Shown piece after piece: positions 9,733-18,880 of a stretch of DNA of 64,000 bases. The position numbers and the translations under genes were made by a program. The number at the start of each line of letters is the position of its first letter. The stretch's first letter is position 1. The DNA comes from CAWDMN01 sp963803155 (GTDB lineage Bacteria; Acidobacteriota; Terriglobia; Versatilivoradales; Versatilivoraceae): assembly GCA_963803155.1 (NCBI GenBank), contig CAWDMN010000113.1:47243-111242 (forward strand), written 5' to 3'. The notes beneath the pieces were generated by a model that was not told the origin of the DNA, searched no databases, and saw only the letters and a program-made list of their open reading frames with translations.

Positions 9733-9990
9733 TCTCCCAAGAAAATAGCTTTGGGTAGCTGCCCAAATTTACCGAGCTGCCAAGCCTCCCCCTCACCCGT
9801 CCGTCAGCTGACGGACACCCTCTCCCCGCTAACGCGGGGCGAGGGCTGTGAATTACCGCAGGCCTTCTCCCCCGCCGGGGGAAGAAGGTGGTCCGATCCG
9901 CCTTGGGCGGAGAGGATCGGATGAGGGGGGGGCGTTGAATATTTTCATCCTCTTGTTGTGCCAGCCGTGCTGGCATAGGCGACTCCCAAG
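9733..9990 (+). repeat. dispersed intergenic repeat, family 1, copy A
   Basis: About 250 bases that recur at 40461-40705 and 55531-55785. Order of modules: AAATAGCTTTGGGTA, CCCAAATT, GAGCTGCCAAGCCTCCCC, a variable palindrome (here GTCAGCTGAC), CTCTCCCCGCTAACGCGGGG, GAGGGCTGT, GGTCCGATCC, GGATGAGGGGGG, CGTTGAATATTTTCATCCTC, TTGTTGTGCCAGC, GCTGGCAT. Several modules are palindromes. It lies between an orphan gene and the Fic gene and holds no credible open frame. Confidence 0.85.
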
Positions 9991-10014
9991 CATTCGCAAA
10001 GGACTTCTTGTTTG

Positions 10015-11058
10015 TCACGGGACGATTTCCCACCGCGCCCCCCGGCCTCTTCCGGTGAGACGAATCTTGCCTTGCTTCTTCAATTCCGCGAAAACTTTTT
10101 TTATCAGCTGAGGGCTGACCGCCGGCAATTGGGCTGCAAGGTCGCCCAACGTAAACTGCTCGACTAGCGCGAGAACATTCTGCCGCACCAAATCACTCTT
10201 GGCGGGGCGCGCATCCACCGACTCTACCTGGCTTTCCAGCTCTTGGTAGGCGCGTCGCAACAAGCCTAGAAAGTAGTTCCACCATGGGGTGATCTCATTC
10301 TTGCCTTCGTGCCATCCGCGCGAGCATTCCGCCAACACGCGGTAGTACTCTTCCTTGCTCTCCTCGATGAGGCGTTCCAAACTGATATACCGCGCAACCT
10401 GGAAGCTGTGCGATTGGAGCAAAAGTGTGGTGACGAGTCTGGATACCCGGCCATTACCATCCCGGAAAGGGTGAATGCATAAAAAGTCCAACACGAAGGT
10501 GGCGACGAGTAGAAGAGCCGGGAGCCGTTCGTCATCGCATGCTTGTCCGTAATTCTGACAAAGCGAATCCATGGTCTTCGGGGTATCCTTGGCGGATGTT
10601 GGGACGAAACGGACTTTTCTTTCGCCGCTGGACATGATTTCAACGACTTCGTTATTCCGCCTCTTCCATTCCCCGGCATCGCCCGAAAAACCTCCTTGCG
10701 CAAAGGCGTGGAGGCGCTGAATTACCGCCGGCGTGATGGGCACATGGCGTTTTCGCGAGAAAATCCAGTCCAACGCTTGACGGTAACCAGCAAGCTCCTC
10801 TTCAGATCTATCCCGGGGCTTCGCTTTTCCGAGCACCACCGGCCGAAGCCGGTTGGCCGGAATTGTCACCCCCTCGATCCGGTTTGACGATTCAACACTC
10901 TGGACGATGGCCTGCTCGCGGAGCACATCGAGAACCTCCGGTTTTTGTCTGAGCCAAAGGTCTTGCTTGCCCCGAGCTTCCATGCAGAAACCGAGGAGCC
11001 AACCAGTACCCACCGGGAGAGTCATTTCAGCTATTTTCTTGGCGTCTAACGACAGCAT
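10015..11058 (-). CDS. Fic family protein (class II autoinhibited AMPylator type)
   Basis: 347 residues. The start at ATG 11056-11058 is set by AAGGAAGGAGG nine bases upstream; the longer open frame to 11118 lacks such a site. Order of parts: an N-terminal Fic_N-like region; the inhibitory-helix motif SNRIEG at about residues 58-63 (consensus S/TxxxEG/N, N-terminal as in class II Fic proteins); the catalytic motif HPFRDGNGR from H196; and a C-terminal winged-helix-like segment (FTLGDLAAQLPAVSP...LIKKVFAELKKQGKI). Fic proteins transfer AMP or other phosphate-containing groups to target hydroxyls and are held inactive by the glutamate of the inhibitory motif. The active-site residues are intact. 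No antitoxin gene is adjacent, which fits built-in inhibition. The target is unknown. Confidence 0.92.
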   Translation of the reverse strand: MLSLDAKKIAEMTLPVGTGWLLGFCMEARGKQDLWLRQKPEVLDVLREQAIVQSVESSNRIEGVTIPANRLRPVVLGKAKPRDRSEEELAGYRQALDWIFSRKRHVPITPAVIQRLHAFAQGGFSGDAGEWKRRNNEVVEIMSSGERKVRFVPTSAKDTPKTMDSLCQNYGQACDDERLPALLLVATFVLDFLCIHPFRDGNGRVSRLVTTLLLQSHSFQVARYISLERLIEESKEEYYRVLAECSRGWHEGKNEITPWWNYFLGLLRRAYQELESQVESVDARPAKSDLVRQNVLALVEQFTLGDLAAQLPAVSPQLIKKVFAELKKQGKIRLTGRGRGARWEIVP

Positions 11059-11755
11059 TTGCGGCCGCCTCCTTCCTTGGTAGCCTAATAATAGCTTATT
11101 TGGTGTTTGGTAGCCCATTTTTTTCTGGCACAGGCATAAAGACTCAACTGAAGAGAAAACTGGCAGCGATCACGTCGCCAAGGGAAGCCAGGGCGGGGGG
11201 CATGAGGGTCAGAGTTGAAGGCGTTTATGGCAGAAACCAAGCGATTTGGCTGGCAAAATAAAAAAAAAACTGTCAGGCTCCAAAAATTGTATCTCGGCAG
11301 ATTTGTGTCAGACGGTGAGTTCCCCTTATGTTTGTATGCCGCCAGCGCCCATGAGGGACATGGTTTCTCAGCACAGACCTCGCTGGCAATTTCCTGGAGC
11401 AAGAGGCGGTGCCCAGAACAACTTCGCGGCGCTTGGCGGCGCAAAGCCGCGGGGTCTGTGATGGATTTGATGAAAGTGTCATCCCCTTTCGATAAAATAT
11501 CCTGCCTAATGAGCTGGTAAGTTTGGCTGGAATGCAAGAGATCGTTGAGGATGCTCCAGCATCAATATAGAGCACCAGCTTTGGCAGATAGGATTCTTGA
11601 CATATAATCGTTCAATGGTGTCCCTGGAAGACATCTCCAAACAAATGCGGCTTTCGGCTGATTTTTTGAGCAGGGCGAGTCAGTCAGGAACGCCTAATGG
11701 CAGAAAGCGGCGCTTACTAAGACTTTTGATTATTCCTAGATTTGGGAGGGGCATT
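11059..11755. other. divergent intergenic region, nothing recognised
   Basis: About 700 bases between the divergent Fic and DUF4038 genes. It must carry both promoters. Open frames here lack ribosome binding sites and protein-like composition. A GC-rich patch (GGCGCTTGGCGGCGCAAAGC, near 11430) can fold. I see no gene, RNA or insertion sequence. Confidence 0.5.
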
Positions 11756-13252
11756 ATGTCATTTAGACAATCCCTGTTCACTCTTTTTGCCATTCTGGCC
11801 ATCTTCAATGGGAGCATTCTCGCAGAGTCTGCTCGCGGCCCACTCCGCCTGCTTTCCACCAATCCGCGATATTTTACGGATGGCAGTGGAAAGGCTGTTT
11901 TTCTGACCGGTTCGCACACCTGGTGCAATCTTCAGGAAATCACCCGCCTCCCTTCAAACCCCAATCCGGCGATTGATTTTGTCGAATATTTATCTTTTTT
12001 GAATAGGGATCACCACAACTGTTTCCGTCTGTGGGCCTGGGAGAACGCATCCTCCTTTGATCCCGCCGGCAAGATCACCTACCAAATCGATCCTCTGCCG
12101 TACCAAAGGACCGGACCGGGTATTGCGCTGGACGGCAAACCTAAGTTTGACCTGAATAAATTTAATCAGCCATATTTTGACCGGGTGCAAAGCCGCACCA
12201 TGGCTGCACGGGATGAGGGATTCTATGTAATCATCATGCTCTTCCAAGGTTTCAGCCTGCTCGAAAAAGGGCATGATGACGACTGGAAAGGCCATCCCTG
12301 CAACGCCGCCAACAACATTAATCACCTTGATGGCGATCCCAATGGCGACGGCAAGGGAATCGAAACGCACTCGCTGGCTATTCCTGCCATCTTGGCCTTT
12401 CAGAAAGCTTACATTCGCAAGGTCATCGATACGGTGAATGATCTTGATAATGTTCTTTACGAAATCACCAATGAAGATAATGGGAGTCCGGAGAACACGG
12501 CCTGGCAGTACCACATGATCGATTTCATTCACGGCTATGAGAAGACTAAGCCGAAACAACATCCGGTGGGAATGACCCACCAATGGCCCGATGGGAGGAA
12601 CTCCGCGGAATTCAGCAGTCCCGCTGAATGGGTATCGCCCGGAGAGGAAGGGGGTTTTCAAACTGATCCTCCGGCGGCGGATGGCGGAAAGGTGATCCTG
12701 AACGACACCGACCATTCTTTCTTCTATACCGGGCTGCAAAAAGCAGGCCCCGAGGGGCAACGCGCCTGGGTCTGGAAGAACTTCACGCGGGGAAATCAAA
12801 CCATGTTCATGGATCCATATCTTGATCCTACGCCCTGGTATGTCACCACACGCAACCACCCGGTGGACGGGAAGCCAGATCCATATTGGGATGTCCTGCG
12901 GATCAACATGGGCTATACCCGCCAGTACGCGGACCGTATAAACTTGGCCTCGATGACCCCCCAATGTGCCCTGGCCTCCAGCTGCAATTGTCTCGCCACT
13001 TCATCCTCAGCCGTCCCAGAGTACCTGGTTTACCTGCCTCTGGGTCCCTGGGTAACCGTGGATCTTTCCGCCGCTCGCGGTGTTCTCTCCGTGGAGTGGT
13101 TCAATCCCTCTACCGGCGCGGTTTTCCATGGGGAACCTGTCATGGGCGGCGCCAAGACGCCGTTGGCGGCTCCATTTCAGGGGGATGCAGTGCTTTATCT
13201 TTTTCAGTCTCCGGAGAATATTGGAGATGTTAAAAAGGCTACAAATCCTTAG
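11756..13252 (+). CDS. secreted DUF4038 glycosidase-like protein with putative collagen-binding domain
   Basis: 498 residues from ATG 11756, preceded by GGGAGGGG; the frame extends upstream but that part lacks a signal sequence. A signal peptide (MSFRQSLFTLFAILAIFNGS) leads into a DUF4038 barrel beginning at FLTGSHTWCN. The segment VLYEITNEDNG has the Asn-Glu pair usual for the acid/base of clan A-like barrels. The C-terminal segment (EYLVYLPLGPWVTVDLS, then WFNPSTG) matches the putative collagen-binding domain PF12904 that commonly follows DUF4038. Related proteins include GH140 apiosidases and other exported plant-glycan hydrolases. The GH5 gene follows on the same strand after 190 bases, so the two may be expressed together. 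Confidence 0.8.
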   Translation: MSFRQSLFTLFAILAIFNGSILAESARGPLRLLSTNPRYFTDGSGKAVFLTGSHTWCNLQEITRLPSNPNPAIDFVEYLSFLNRDHHNCFRLWAWENASSFDPAGKITYQIDPLPYQRTGPGIALDGKPKFDLNKFNQPYFDRVQSRTMAARDEGFYVIIMLFQGFSLLEKGHDDDWKGHPCNAANNINHLDGDPNGDGKGIETHSLAIPAILAFQKAYIRKVIDTVNDLDNVLYEITNEDNGSPENTAWQYHMIDFIHGYEKTKPKQHPVGMTHQWPDGRNSAEFSSPAEWVSPGEEGGFQTDPPAADGGKVILNDTDHSFFYTGLQKAGPEGQRAWVWKNFTRGNQTMFMDPYLDPTPWYVTTRNHPVDGKPDPYWDVLRINMGYTRQYADRINLASMTPQCALASSCNCLATSSSAVPEYLVYLPLGPWVTVDLSAARGVLSVEWFNPSTGAVFHGEPVMGGAKTPLAAPFQGDAVLYLFQSPENIGDVKKATNP

Positions 13253-13442
13253 CCGCTTTGTGGGCTGAAGTCTCGTAGGCGGACTGATGGCTGAACCTTG
13301 AAGAGTCGAAAGGGTCTCGGTCGCCGCATCAAAATGGTTGAATTAATTTTCCTCAGATAGGACGAACGGGAAATTCAACAATGTAAAAGCAGCACAATGA
13401 CTCCACTCACTCAAAACGCCCAAACAAAAGGAAGGCTCAAAA

Positions 13443-14570
13443 GTGATCCGACGCGACTTTTTGAAAATGAGCGTGGCAACTGCCCTCACCACCTCAGTTG
13501 TCGCTGCGCGGCAGGCCACCATCTCAGAGGCACTCGATTTCCGTTCTCTATCGACCGCGCAACCATTGCCGCGCTGGCGAGGATTTAACTTGCTCGAAAA
13601 GCTCTCACACACTCCTGATGAGTGGGCCATCGCGCCTGAATGGGGACGTCACAATGAGCCATTTCGGGAATCTGACTTTGAGTGGATTGCCGCATGGGGG
13701 TTCAATTTTGTCCGCCTGGCGATGTCCTATAAATGTTGGACCGAACCGCGGGATCCGAGCCGACTGATCGAGAAGCACCTGAAAGAAATTGATCAAGCCA
13801 TCGATTACGGCCGGCGATATGGCATTCACGTCAGCCTCAACTTTTGTCGTGCCCCGGGCTATTATATCCAGCCACACGAGCCCAACAACCTCTGGAGCGA
13901 TGAAAAGATGTTGGATCTTTGTGCCTGGCACTGGCGTCAATTTGCCCGGCGTTACAGAGGGATTCCAGGGCCGCAATTGAGCTTCGATCTGATCAATGAG
14001 CCAAACAATGTTTCGGAGGCCGCATATGTCCGTGTCATTCACCGGCTGGTCAAAGACATTCGGGAAGAAGATCCGGACCGTGTCATCATCGCGGAAGGAA
14101 TCAATGTGGCACAGAAGCCAGTTCCCGGCTTAGCCCGGCTGGGAGTGATCGAAGGCGCGCATTGTTACTGGCCGGGACAGCTCACTCATTACAAAGCACC
14201 CTGGGCTGGTTACCCACAAGCCAACAATCAATTGCCGACTGCCTGGCCCATCCAGGATGGAGCAAAGGGGAGACTTGATAAGGAATCTCTACGTTCTGGC
14301 TTCATTGCTCCCTGGCGAAAGCTCGCGGAGCAAGGGGTAAGCGTTCACGTCGGTGAATTTGGCTGCTATCGCTATACACCGCATGAGGTGGCGTTAGCTT
14401 GGATGCGCGACCTTCTGGATTTAATCAAGGAAGCGGGATGGGGCTGGGCATTGTGGTGTTTTCGCGGCTCATTTGGGATTCTCGACAGCGGTCGTGAGGA
14501 TGTCAAATACGAGGACTTCCGGGGTCACAAATTGGATCGAAAAATGCTGGAATTGTTACAAGGGCATTAG
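13443..14570 (+). CDS. GH5-like glycosidase with Tat-type signal
   Basis: 375 residues. The GTG start at 13443 follows GGAAGG at good spacing and gives a twin-arginine N-terminus (MIRRDFLKMSVATALTTSVV). The barrel starts near PRWRGFNLLEK. The acid/base is E186 in SFDLINEPNN and the nucleophile is E305 in VHVGEFGCY, which is the GH5 (cellulase family A) arrangement. GH5 members hydrolyse beta-1,4-glucans, mannans or related beta-glycosides; the subfamily cannot be told by eye. A folded, exported beta-glycosidase downstream of the DUF4038 gene fits a joint role in plant or microbial polysaccharide breakdown. Confidence 0.88.
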   Translation: MIRRDFLKMSVATALTTSVVAARQATISEALDFRSLSTAQPLPRWRGFNLLEKLSHTPDEWAIAPEWGRHNEPFRESDFEWIAAWGFNFVRLAMSYKCWTEPRDPSRLIEKHLKEIDQAIDYGRRYGIHVSLNFCRAPGYYIQPHEPNNLWSDEKMLDLCAWHWRQFARRYRGIPGPQLSFDLINEPNNVSEAAYVRVIHRLVKDIREEDPDRVIIAEGINVAQKPVPGLARLGVIEGAHCYWPGQLTHYKAPWAGYPQANNQLPTAWPIQDGAKGRLDKESLRSGFIAPWRKLAEQGVSVHVGEFGCYRYTPHEVALAWMRDLLDLIKEAGWGWALWCFRGSFGILDSGREDVKYEDFRGHKLDRKMLELLQGH

Positions 14571-15054
14571 TCCCGCTGAGGGGCCAAGAAAAATCACTTA
14601 TTATTCGGAGGAGGACGAATCTGCCTATCGCTAGCCGGGGATGGCGCTGGCAGCTCGCGGAGCAGTTATGCAGCTGCTTTCGATGCCGCAAAATGATTTT
14701 CCGGGTGCGCGAATAAGGACGCGACCGTACCTGAAAAACCGAATAATTAGGCCCTCTTAATCATTATTGGTCACTGCCCAGATCCTCGTGAAAATGGTAG
14801 CCACAGTGAGCATCTCCAGCGAGCCGTCGGCTTTTGGTTAGGCGACCGGGCTCCACGCCAAGCAAAATGCCCTTAGTATAACTCCCGCACGGAGTGGTTC
14901 TGAGTCGTTGCCATTGTTGAAGAAAATGAATCATCCTTGGGAACAGGTAAAAAGGTTTCAGCTCATAGAGTCCCGCACTATTGTCCATTGCAATTTGCTG
15001 GCAAAGCAGATGACTGGGAAAAGCGGAAATCCGCCAAGCTTAAGAAGAGAATAT
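14571..15054. other. intergenic region between convergent genes
   Basis: 484 bases between convergent GH5 and GH101/129-like genes. It contains the repeat copy at 14796-14846. No gene or clear T-tailed terminator is visible. Confidence 0.5.
14796..14846. repeat. second copy of the GGTAGCCAC repeat
   Basis: GGTAGCCACAGTGAGC, then GCGAGCCGTCGGCTTTTGG. It matches the minus strand of 1135-1188 with scattered mismatches, in a similar non-coding setting. Confidence 0.55.
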
Positions 15055-17466
15055 TTATTTGCGTTGACGCGGCCGTGCCGCTGATCGCTCATAGCGGCGA
15101 ACATTTCCGGTCAGCCACCCTTTGGATGGAATTGTCCTTCCATCCGTCAGCCGATAATCTGAATCGCCAAAATTGACAAACACTTCCATTCCATTTCTCC
15201 ACCGGGTCCGTTGCACGGAGTGATCGTCACTCAGGAATTCATGGGATGTCATCTCTTCATATCCCAATCTCCGCACCAGCGGACAAATGGCCTGATAGCT
15301 TGAGGCAAAACGGCTTTTTTGATCCTGCCAGGTGCTTTGAGCGAACATGTACATGGGAGGAGTGGCATACAGGATGTTGAAGAGATCCCGACGGTTCCAA
15401 ACCTCCGGAACTTTATTGTTGTAGTCCCCCCAATACCACGTCGAAACAGTGCAATCATGGTAAACCAGCTCCCAGAGAGGGATGCGGTAGTAATGCCCCA
15501 CTTGGAACTTCAAGAATTCCGGGGTTGGAGCCTTGTAGTCCAACATGTCGCGTCCCGCATCCGGGAGCCGATACGGACCGAGGCTCAGCATTCCTTCAAA
15601 ATAGTGGACAAAAGGTACGGAAGGATCGATGCCTGTCTCAGTTCCCGTCACCAGACTCATTTCCCGGGAAGTCACATCGAGTAATTCCATCTTGTGCTGC
15701 CGATCTTCAGAACGGTTCAGCGGGTGGGCCGGATTGTAGCATTCCCGCCAAGGAGAGGCCGTAGTGGTGTCGATAAACCGGCAGTGATAGGGGATGGTCT
15801 TCAGCTCCTCAGATATACGAGCGCGCGCTCGAGGAGCCTGGCGGGTGGAACAGATTACTCCTCCCTCCCAGATCTTTACCGTCCCATCGCTGTTCTTTTC
15901 ATAGTCGGCCCAGCCGCGCATCCAGTCGCCGTTTGGCAAAAGAACCAGATCGTCGGGCCATCCCTCTTTAGGAAGCCCGGATGGGGCGTCTGGGGGCCAG
16001 ACATCCTGGTAGATATCGTACCGGCTGGTCAGGAATCCCATCTGGTTGATGGAATCGATTTCACTAAAAGATCCCCCGGCGGACCAGAGAATCCGGTCCA
16101 TTCCGAGGTTCTTCATTTCCCGGCAAAGTGCCACTTTGTCCATGTCCCAGTTCCAGATGTTGGCGGCCCCAATCAATAGATCGACGGAAGGGTTTTCCAG
16201 AGATTTTTCCCGAAGACTTTTAAACAGCTGCTTGTCTCGGGCTTCCTCCCGGTACCGTTTCGCCAGGGAAACATACCCTCCCTGGTCGAATAGGACATAC
16301 TTCAAACTGCGTTCATAACGAAAGCTTCCCCGGGAAGGCTCCCAGATCGGGCGAATCATCAAATTGCCATTGCTGGGCCGCACTATGTCGACACTTGCAT
16401 CGTCAGGAGTGTCGAGGATGCTCATCAAACTGGCGCCGGTGGCGGGATTCACGACCCCGTACCAGGGCATGCAAATGCCGTGTCCTCCGTATGTGACCAA
16501 TCGCATCGGAGAGATTGAAGCGTCGTCAGCTGGATAGAGAATCCCCTCATTCAAAGGCACAACCAACCACGACCCCGGGGGACTGAGAAATGGCTGAGGG
16601 AAAGTCATGTCAGCCGGCATAGATCCTTCAGCCTGAAACACCATTTTCAATTCAGGTTTCTCCGAATGCAAAGTGGCCACCATCCGGCTATGCAGGTCAT
16701 TCGGAATGTCCCAGAATTCAGCCGCAATCGTCTTTCCCGACGTGGCCTCTACTCCAGTAATTACGATGTTCTCGCTATACGGCGCTTGTTGCCAGGCGAA
16801 TTTGTTTCGTAAATCAGTGCATTTCCAGAGCCCGTGTTCCGCATCGAAGGTTGCTTCCATGCGCGGATTATTGACGGTGAGAATTTTCCCCCGTAGCGCC
16901 TGATGATAAGATTCAACATTCCCTTGGAACGTCAGCGATGCCTGATCAAGCCAGGATGTCCCTTTGCCCCAACCAGTAAAACGGAATTGAATCGTTGCCC
17001 CACCGGAGGGGACAACAAAGACACTGTTCAATTGCTCCCAATTATGAGTTCCCCCAGTCGACGTCCGGCCAAACATCCAGTCCATCACCTGGTTCTGGCT
17101 GTCGCGCAGTACTACGCTGATTTCAGCGGATTCCGTCTCTTCACACTTCACCCAGGCACTGATCCGGACAATATCTCCCAACTGCACGGGGAGACGACTG
17201 TTTTGTTCCGCCGACCAGTCTTGCGAACCGGTATGGACCACTTTCAGGGAGTGGGAACCGTCGTAATAAAAGTTGGAATCGAGGCTCATTGTTCCAACAT
17301 TTGAGTCGCGAGTCCAAAGAGGGGTCCACCCTGCCGGGGCATTGCCAGACCATTCCCCCTCCAGACTCCCATTGACAAGCAGGTTTTCCTGGGCCTGCAT
17401 TCCTGATAGAAAAAAGAGGACACCAAAGAGAAAACCTAAATAGATTCGCCTTTTATTCATTTTCAT
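15055..17466 (-). CDS. secreted multidomain glycosidase-like protein (CBM4/9-like plus GH101/GH129/DUF5696-like barrel)
   Basis: 803 residues with a signal peptide (KRRIYLGFLFGVLFFLSGMQA). Residues about 27-180 form a carbohydrate-binding module of the CBM4/9 type (NLLVNGSLEG, GWTPLWTRD, DGSHSLKVVH, VRISAWVKCEE, GTSWLDQASL). Next come a beta-sandwich and a barrel with DRILWSAGGSF, CRFIDTTTASPWREC, a candidate acidic pair in RFIDTT and GTETGID, and a C-terminal beta domain. The layout resembles GH101/GH129 and DUF5696 proteins, known as endo- or exo-alpha-N-acetylgalactosaminidases. Similarity is by pattern only, so the substrate is not established. No ribosome binding site is obvious before the ATG; a second ATG lies two codons downstream. 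Monocistronic. Confidence 0.65.
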   Translation of the reverse strand: MKMNKRRIYLGFLFGVLFFLSGMQAQENLLVNGSLEGEWSGNAPAGWTPLWTRDSNVGTMSLDSNFYYDGSHSLKVVHTGSQDWSAEQNSRLPVQLGDIVRISAWVKCEETESAEISVVLRDSQNQVMDWMFGRTSTGGTHNWEQLNSVFVVPSGGATIQFRFTGWGKGTSWLDQASLTFQGNVESYHQALRGKILTVNNPRMEATFDAEHGLWKCTDLRNKFAWQQAPYSENIVITGVEATSGKTIAAEFWDIPNDLHSRMVATLHSEKPELKMVFQAEGSMPADMTFPQPFLSPPGSWLVVPLNEGILYPADDASISPMRLVTYGGHGICMPWYGVVNPATGASLMSILDTPDDASVDIVRPSNGNLMIRPIWEPSRGSFRYERSLKYVLFDQGGYVSLAKRYREEARDKQLFKSLREKSLENPSVDLLIGAANIWNWDMDKVALCREMKNLGMDRILWSAGGSFSEIDSINQMGFLTSRYDIYQDVWPPDAPSGLPKEGWPDDLVLLPNGDWMRGWADYEKNSDGTVKIWEGGVICSTRQAPRARARISEELKTIPYHCRFIDTTTASPWRECYNPAHPLNRSEDRQHKMELLDVTSREMSLVTGTETGIDPSVPFVHYFEGMLSLGPYRLPDAGRDMLDYKAPTPEFLKFQVGHYYRIPLWELVYHDCTVSTWYWGDYNNKVPEVWNRRDLFNILYATPPMYMFAQSTWQDQKSRFASSYQAICPLVRRLGYEEMTSHEFLSDDHSVQRTRWRNGMEVFVNFGDSDYRLTDGRTIPSKGWLTGNVRRYERSAARPRQRK

Positions 17467-17943
17467 TTTGTGAACAGACTAATTGTTGGAAATTAATTGA
17501 ATCGATCGGATTTCGATTTGAGATCATGGAACCTGAACCTTTAATATTCAAGTCCATTTTACTCCGACTACCAGCTTCTCTCAAGAGCCGCCTTCGGTCC
17601 AATCTTAACCATTTGGCTATATATGTGTATGGCCTAGAAATATTAATGCGGGATCGGCTCAGGGTTTGACGCCCAGAGACCTAGACTTGGAATCGAACCT
17701 TATACTCGCCAAAATTGACTGGCTGCGAATAAACATCAACATTCCCGGTTAGACTCAAATATCAGACTCTGTAAATCCGCGTCAATCCGAGCCATTTCGC
17801 GGCCAATGGCCCGGAAATCAGCCACTTTCATGGTTGACCGGAAGTATTAAATCGGGGATTGATGGATCATGCGTGAGAAAAGAGGGCAGTGATTCTGCTT
17901 AGAGATCAAAGAGGCAGGCAGCCTACTCATTCTTTGTAAGAAT
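17467..17943. other. intergenic region, nothing recognised
   Basis: 477 bases upstream of the minus-strand glycosidase gene. It should carry that gene's promoter, but no box stands out. No open frame of interest. Confidence 0.45.
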
Positions 17944-17990
17944 AAAATGCCACACGACCCGGTTAAAAATGGGAAGTGTGGCATTTTTTT
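17944..17990. terminator. intrinsic terminator-like hairpin, bidirectional
   Basis: AAAATGCCACAC (17944-17955) pairs perfectly with GTGTGGCATTTT (17976-17987), with T's to 17990. On the minus strand the stem is followed by ATTCTT. It lies 48 bases beyond the stop codon of the minus-strand BON gene and probably ends its transcript. Confidence 0.75.
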
Positions 17991-18038
17991 GCTATCACAG
18001 TCTTCAATTCCTCTCCATCAACTCACTCAAGGCGGTCA

Positions 18039-18617
18039 TTACGAATGGACCCCGAGGTTATTAGTGACTGAGAAGACACCGGCAACGGAATTGGCTTCCA
18101 TGTTGGCGATGGCCTTATCCATGGAACGGCTCACCTGGCCTTCTAGAGTCACATTGCCGTTCTTGACAATGATCCGGATCGGCGGCACTGGTTGGATCGC
18201 GTAGATCAACATGGCCGAATCCCCATAAATGTGCCGATACACCATCCATCGGATGCTATCGTCATTGGGAGAAAGCGGCAGCACCTCGATATGATTCACA
18301 ACTTGACTTACTCCCTTGATTCTCTCGACGGCATGTTGGGCATCACTCGACAGGATTGGCCTCCTCACCTGTCCGCTCAGCTCCACTTTGTCTCCGTCCA
18401 CACTAAAACGCAGATTGTCGAATACACTGTAATAAGGGAGCATGATCAGCTCATGCCGCACGGCATCTTCCAACGGGGATAATGCCGGGGCAGAAGGCGC
18501 GGTGGTTTGACCAGGATTGTTCGGTGGATGTGCAAACACCGGATTTCCCGCAACCACTAACATCAAGGCATAGCCAAAAGCAATTCCAATTATCCATGAT
18601 ATTTTTTGTCTTTTCAT
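18039..18617 (-). CDS. exported BON-domain protein
   Basis: 192 residues. AGAGGAGGAAAT directly before ATG 18615-18617 fixes the start; the longer frame to 18671 is not needed. The signal peptide is KRQKISWIIGIAFGYALMLV..., cut probably near NPVFA. Two BON domains follow: one at about 48-115 (VRHELIMLP, LSGQVRRP, VERIKGVSQVVNHIEVLP) and one at about 120-190 (GNVTLEGQVSRSMDK, SVAGVFSVTNNL). BON domains bind phospholipid or peptidoglycan surfaces and stabilise the envelope, as in OsmY and CdvA/DolP-like proteins. Periplasmic location is inferred. A terminator follows at 17944-17990. Confidence 0.85.
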   Translation of the reverse strand: MKRQKISWIIGIAFGYALMLVVAGNPVFAHPPNNPGQTTAPSAPALSPLEDAVRHELIMLPYYSVFDNLRFSVDGDKVELSGQVRRPILSSDAQHAVERIKGVSQVVNHIEVLPLSPNDDSIRWMVYRHIYGDSAMLIYAIQPVPPIRIIVKNGNVTLEGQVSRSMDKAIANMEANSVAGVFSVTNNLGVHS

Positions 18618-18880
18618 ATTTCCTCCTCTTCCAGCAGCAAAAGCCTCACTTCTGTTTAGCTGAGCAACCAACTCATGGAGAGGATCGGCCCGAAAGCTGG
18701 ATTACCGATTCCGCCTCCATCATTAACTACGTTATGCCGGGCCTCCAGGTTTTCCCTTTTTTCCAAAAACCCTGAAGACCGTCATTGCTATTAGATAAAT
18801 GGGGGAGTATTCGAGTTGCCTAATTAATGTTCAATGGTGACCATTCAGGACTATCCCACTTCTTTCGTCTTTCTGAATAA

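Noticed and set aside
11085..11537. 150-codon minus-strand open frame
   Set aside because: Runs through the divergent gap between Fic and DUF4038 genes, no ribosome binding site, no recognisable motif; overlaps the upstream region of Fic.
11990..12964. 324-codon minus-strand frame opposite the DUF4038 gene
   Set aside because: Antisense shadow: the plus strand has a signal peptide, a ribosome binding site and clear family motifs.
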